Assembly: GCA_017549085.1 (NCBI GenBank)
Contig: JAFYVO010000029.1
Coordinates: 1 to 7,451, forward strand
Reading direction: 5' to 3'
From: Thermoguttaceae bacterium
GTDB lineage: Bacteria; Planctomycetota; Planctomycetia; Pirellulales; Thermoguttaceae
Length of the DNA: 7,451 bases
The translations under genes were made by a program, and so were the position numbers. Position 1 is the stretch's first letter. Each line of letters opens with the position of its first letter. Shown here in pieces: positions 5,528 through 7,451 of the stretch. A model generated the notes under the pieces. The model had not been told where the DNA came from, made no database searches, and saw only the letters and a list, made by a program, of their open reading frames with translations.

Positions 5528-7451
5528 ATGTCGAGTCAACACAATTCAACGCAAAACGCCTCGAAAACCCGCTTTAAGCGCCTTCGTTTCGCTTTTTGCG
5601 GCGCGCTCGTCGCGACGTTCGGACTCGTTGGCGCCGCTTCGTCTCTTGAAGCGGCGCAGTCGCGCGTCGTTATGAAGGACGGTCGCCTTTTCGTCGGCGG
5701 CGTTTTTCCGACCCAAAGCGTTCTCGAAAAGCCCAATACGAAACAAGAACGCGACTCCTCGCCGATCAAGTCGGAAAAAATCGTCGTTATCGACGACGAA
5801 CTGCGCCGAATTTACGTCCCGAAGGGGAACATTCTCGACCTTGCGCCGGACGAATCGGGCGCCGCGCTCGAAGTTTTCAAGATTCCGCAACGCGTCTGCA
5901 ACGACCCGTCGAAGCGCGTCGGGATTCTCGGTTATTACCGGGCGACGTCGGAGTTCGACGAGTTCGGCCGCCGCACGATTCTCGCGTCCGGGCAGACGAT
6001 CGTTCAAGGAATCACCGAAATCGCGCCGACTTACGTTCGCGTCCAAGGCTTGACGCACAACGTCGACTCGCGCCTTTCCCCGCACTCGATCCCGCGCAAA
6101 ACGCTCAGCGCTCTCGTCAAAAAGCGAATCGACCCAACCGCCCTCGACGACCGCCTGCGCGTTTACCAGTTTTACGTTCAAGCGACCCTTTACGAACAAG
6201 CGGCGGAAGAGCTGCAGGAAATCATCGACGATTTTCAAAACGACGAAGCGAACGACGCCCGCCTCGACGTCGCGCTGCGGTTGATCAAACAACTTGCGGC
6301 GCAACGCCTTATCGACGAGCTCGAACTGCGCCGCGCCGCCGGGCAACATCGCAAAGTCAAGGAGCTTCTCGATTCGTTCGAGGCCGACCGCGTTTCGCCG
6401 GAAAAAATCCAAGCGATTCGCCGAATGAGCCGTCAGTACGAAGACGAAGAGAAACGCCGCGCTCATATCGTCGAACGCGTTCAAACGCTCGCCGACCAAG
6501 TCGAAGACGCCGAGCTGAAAAAAACGTTCGCGCCTCTTGTCGTCGAAATCGTTAAAGAGTTGAACGTCAACACGTTAAGCCGCTTCGCCGCGTTCGAGCA
6601 AGCGGAAAACGACGGCTCGCTGACCGACGGCGAAAAACTCTCGATCGCGCTGAGCGGTTGGCTCGTCGGCAACGTCGCTTCGGACAAGCGGTTAGAGTTG
6701 ACGGCGTCCCTTTACCGCGTTCGCCAACTTGCGCGACGTTACCTGCTCGAAACCCGTCCGGCGCAACGACTTGCGCTTTGGGACGAGATCCGCGCCGAAG
6801 AAGCGTCGACGCCGGAGCTCGTTTCGCGGATTTTATCGACGATGAAACCGCCGAAAAGTCCGCCGAGTTCGAGTCGCGAAACCCCTTACCAGTACGAGCT
6901 TAGCGTTCCGTCGTTCCAAGACGGCAAAACGTTCTCCTATTGGGTTCAACTCCCGCCGGAGTACGACCCGAACCGCAAATACCCGACGATTATCACGTTG
7001 CACGGCGAACGCTCGTCCCCCGAGCAACAGCTCAACTGGTGGTGCGGGCCTTGGGTCGAAAAAACGACCGCGCAAGGTAAGAAAGTTCGCGAACGTTACG
7101 GTCAAGCGACGCGTTTCGGCTACATCGTCGTCGCGCCGCGTTGGACGGAGCCGGGACTCGGTTACGACTTCTCCGCAACATCCTGCGCCGCCGTCCTTTA
7201 TACAATGCGCGACGCGCTGCGTCGCTTTTCGATCGACACGGACCGCGTCTTCCTCTCCGGTTTCCTCGCGGGGGGCGACGCGGCTTGGGACCTCGCGCTA
7301 GCGCACCCCGATCTTTGGGCGGGCGTCGCGCCGATTTGCGGCGCCGCGACCTTTTTGACCCAAGCCGCCCGCGTCAACGGCAAATTCGTCCCGCTTTACG
7401 CGATCGGCGGCGAACTCGACGGGGGGAAACTCGCGGCCAGTCAGGTAACGC
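5528..7451 (+). CDS. Secreted alpha/beta-hydrolase-fold protein with N-terminal helical domain (3' end outside window)
   Basis: The frame is open from the ATG at 5528 to the right edge, 641 codons with no stop. Residues 1-20 are basic, 21-40 hydrophobic, and a signal peptidase site is likely at Glu-Ala-Ala (41-43). Residues about 44-190 look beta-rich. About 205-400 are helical and charged, TPR-like but without a clean repeat. From about 450 comes an alpha/beta-hydrolase domain: Gln-Leu-Pro-Pro-Glu-Tyr-Asp, Leu-His-Gly at 491-493, then Asp-Arg-Val-Phe-Leu-Ser-Gly and Gly-Asp-Ala-Ala-Trp-Asp. The domain resembles secreted planctomycete esterase/peptidase-like proteins. The nucleophile elbow reads Gly578-Phe-Leu580-Ala-Gly-Gly, so Leu replaces the expected Ser, and activity by the usual mechanism is doubtful. 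Asp631 in Gly-Glu-Leu-Asp could be the acid residue; the histidine would lie past the window. The ribosome site is weak (CGAGA, about 6 bases upstream). Confidence 0.78.
   Translation, partial: MSSQHNSTQNASKTRFKRLRFAFCGALVATFGLVGAASSLEAAQSRVVMKDGRLFVGGVFPTQSVLEKPNTKQERDSSPIKSEKIVVIDDELRRIYVPKGNILDLAPDESGAALEVFKIPQRVCNDPSKRVGILGYYRATSEFDEFGRRTILASGQTIVQGITEIAPTYVRVQGLTHNVDSRLSPHSIPRKTLSALVKKRIDPTALDDRLRVYQFYVQATLYEQAAEELQEIIDDFQNDEANDARLDVALRLIKQLAAQRLIDELELRRAAGQHRKVKELLDSFEADRVSPEKIQAIRRMSRQYEDEEKRRAHIVERVQTLADQVEDAELKKTFAPLVVEIVKELNVNTLSRFAAFEQAENDGSLTDGEKLSIALSGWLVGNVASDKRLELTASLYRVRQLARRYLLETRPAQRLALWDEIRAEEASTPELVSRILSTMKPPKSPPSSSRETPYQYELSVPSFQDGKTFSYWVQLPPEYDPNRKYPTIITLHGERSSPEQQLNWWCGPWVEKTTAQGKKVRERYGQATRFGYIVVAPRWTEPGLGYDFSATSCAAVLYTMRDALRRFSIDTDRVFLSGFLAGGDAAWDLALAHPDLWAGVAPICGAATFLTQAARVNGKFVPLYAIGGELDGGKLAASQVT

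Noticed and set aside
5546..6499. A 317-codon open frame on the minus strand with an ATG start
   Set aside because: It is antisense to the secreted hydrolase gene, which has a signal peptide, recognisable domains and an open frame of 641 codons. The antisense product is Arg/Asp/Val-rich without recognisable motifs, as expected for the complement of this codon style.
1..7451. CRISPR arrays, tRNA/rRNA genes, insertion sequences and phage genes
   Set aside because: I found no regularly spaced direct repeats, no cloverleaf or rRNA-like segments, and no transposase or phage-type products in any plausible frame.

Overview
The window reads as ordinary chromosomal DNA from a bacterium of the phylum Planctomycetota, probably an anaerobic or gut-associated member of the Pirellulales/Thermoguttaceae type. 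That placement is inference. It rests on a single-pass protein with an N-terminal zinc ribbon and a C-terminal carboxypeptidase-regulatory-like domain, a secreted helical-plus-alpha/beta-hydrolase protein of a kind I associate with planctomycetes, and a secreted sialidase of the Planctomycetes/Lentisphaerae type. The DNA is CpG-dense, with strong use of NCG codons (GCG, TCG, ACG, CCG) but A-ending GAA, AAA and CAA. The HydE gene implies [FeFe]-hydrogenase maturation and hence anaerobic hydrogen metabolism.

Layout from left to right: the 5' part of a putative lipoprotein gene on the minus strand (1-313, running off the left edge); a LysE/RhtB-type exporter on the minus strand (592-1281); a divergent gene for the radical SAM [FeFe]-hydrogenase maturase HydE on the plus strand (1542-2687); a compact set of terminator hairpins between convergent genes; a secreted sialidase on the minus strand (2755-4029); a membrane-anchored zinc-ribbon protein on the minus strand (4129-5265), which may be co-transcribed with the sialidase; and, divergent from it, a large secreted protein on the plus strand (5528-7451, running off the right edge) with a helical repeat region and an alpha/beta-hydrolase domain. 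Both edge genes are open to the window boundary.

The genes do not form one pathway. Three of the six gene products carry export signals (lipoprotein, sialidase, hydrolase) and two more are membrane proteins, so the region is mostly envelope and secretion functions around one cytoplasmic maturase. HydE has no HydF, HydG or hydrogenase gene beside it here. I see no mobile element, CRISPR array, tRNA or rRNA. The gaps 314-591, 1282-1541 and 5266-5527 are all shorter than 300 bases and hold no convincing gene.

The observation most worth following is that the hydrolase domain at the right end has Leu where the nucleophile-elbow serine should be (Gly-Phe-Leu-Ala-Gly-Gly), although the surrounding family sequence is well kept. 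It may be a pseudo-enzyme. I did not find a clearly new multi-gene system in this window.
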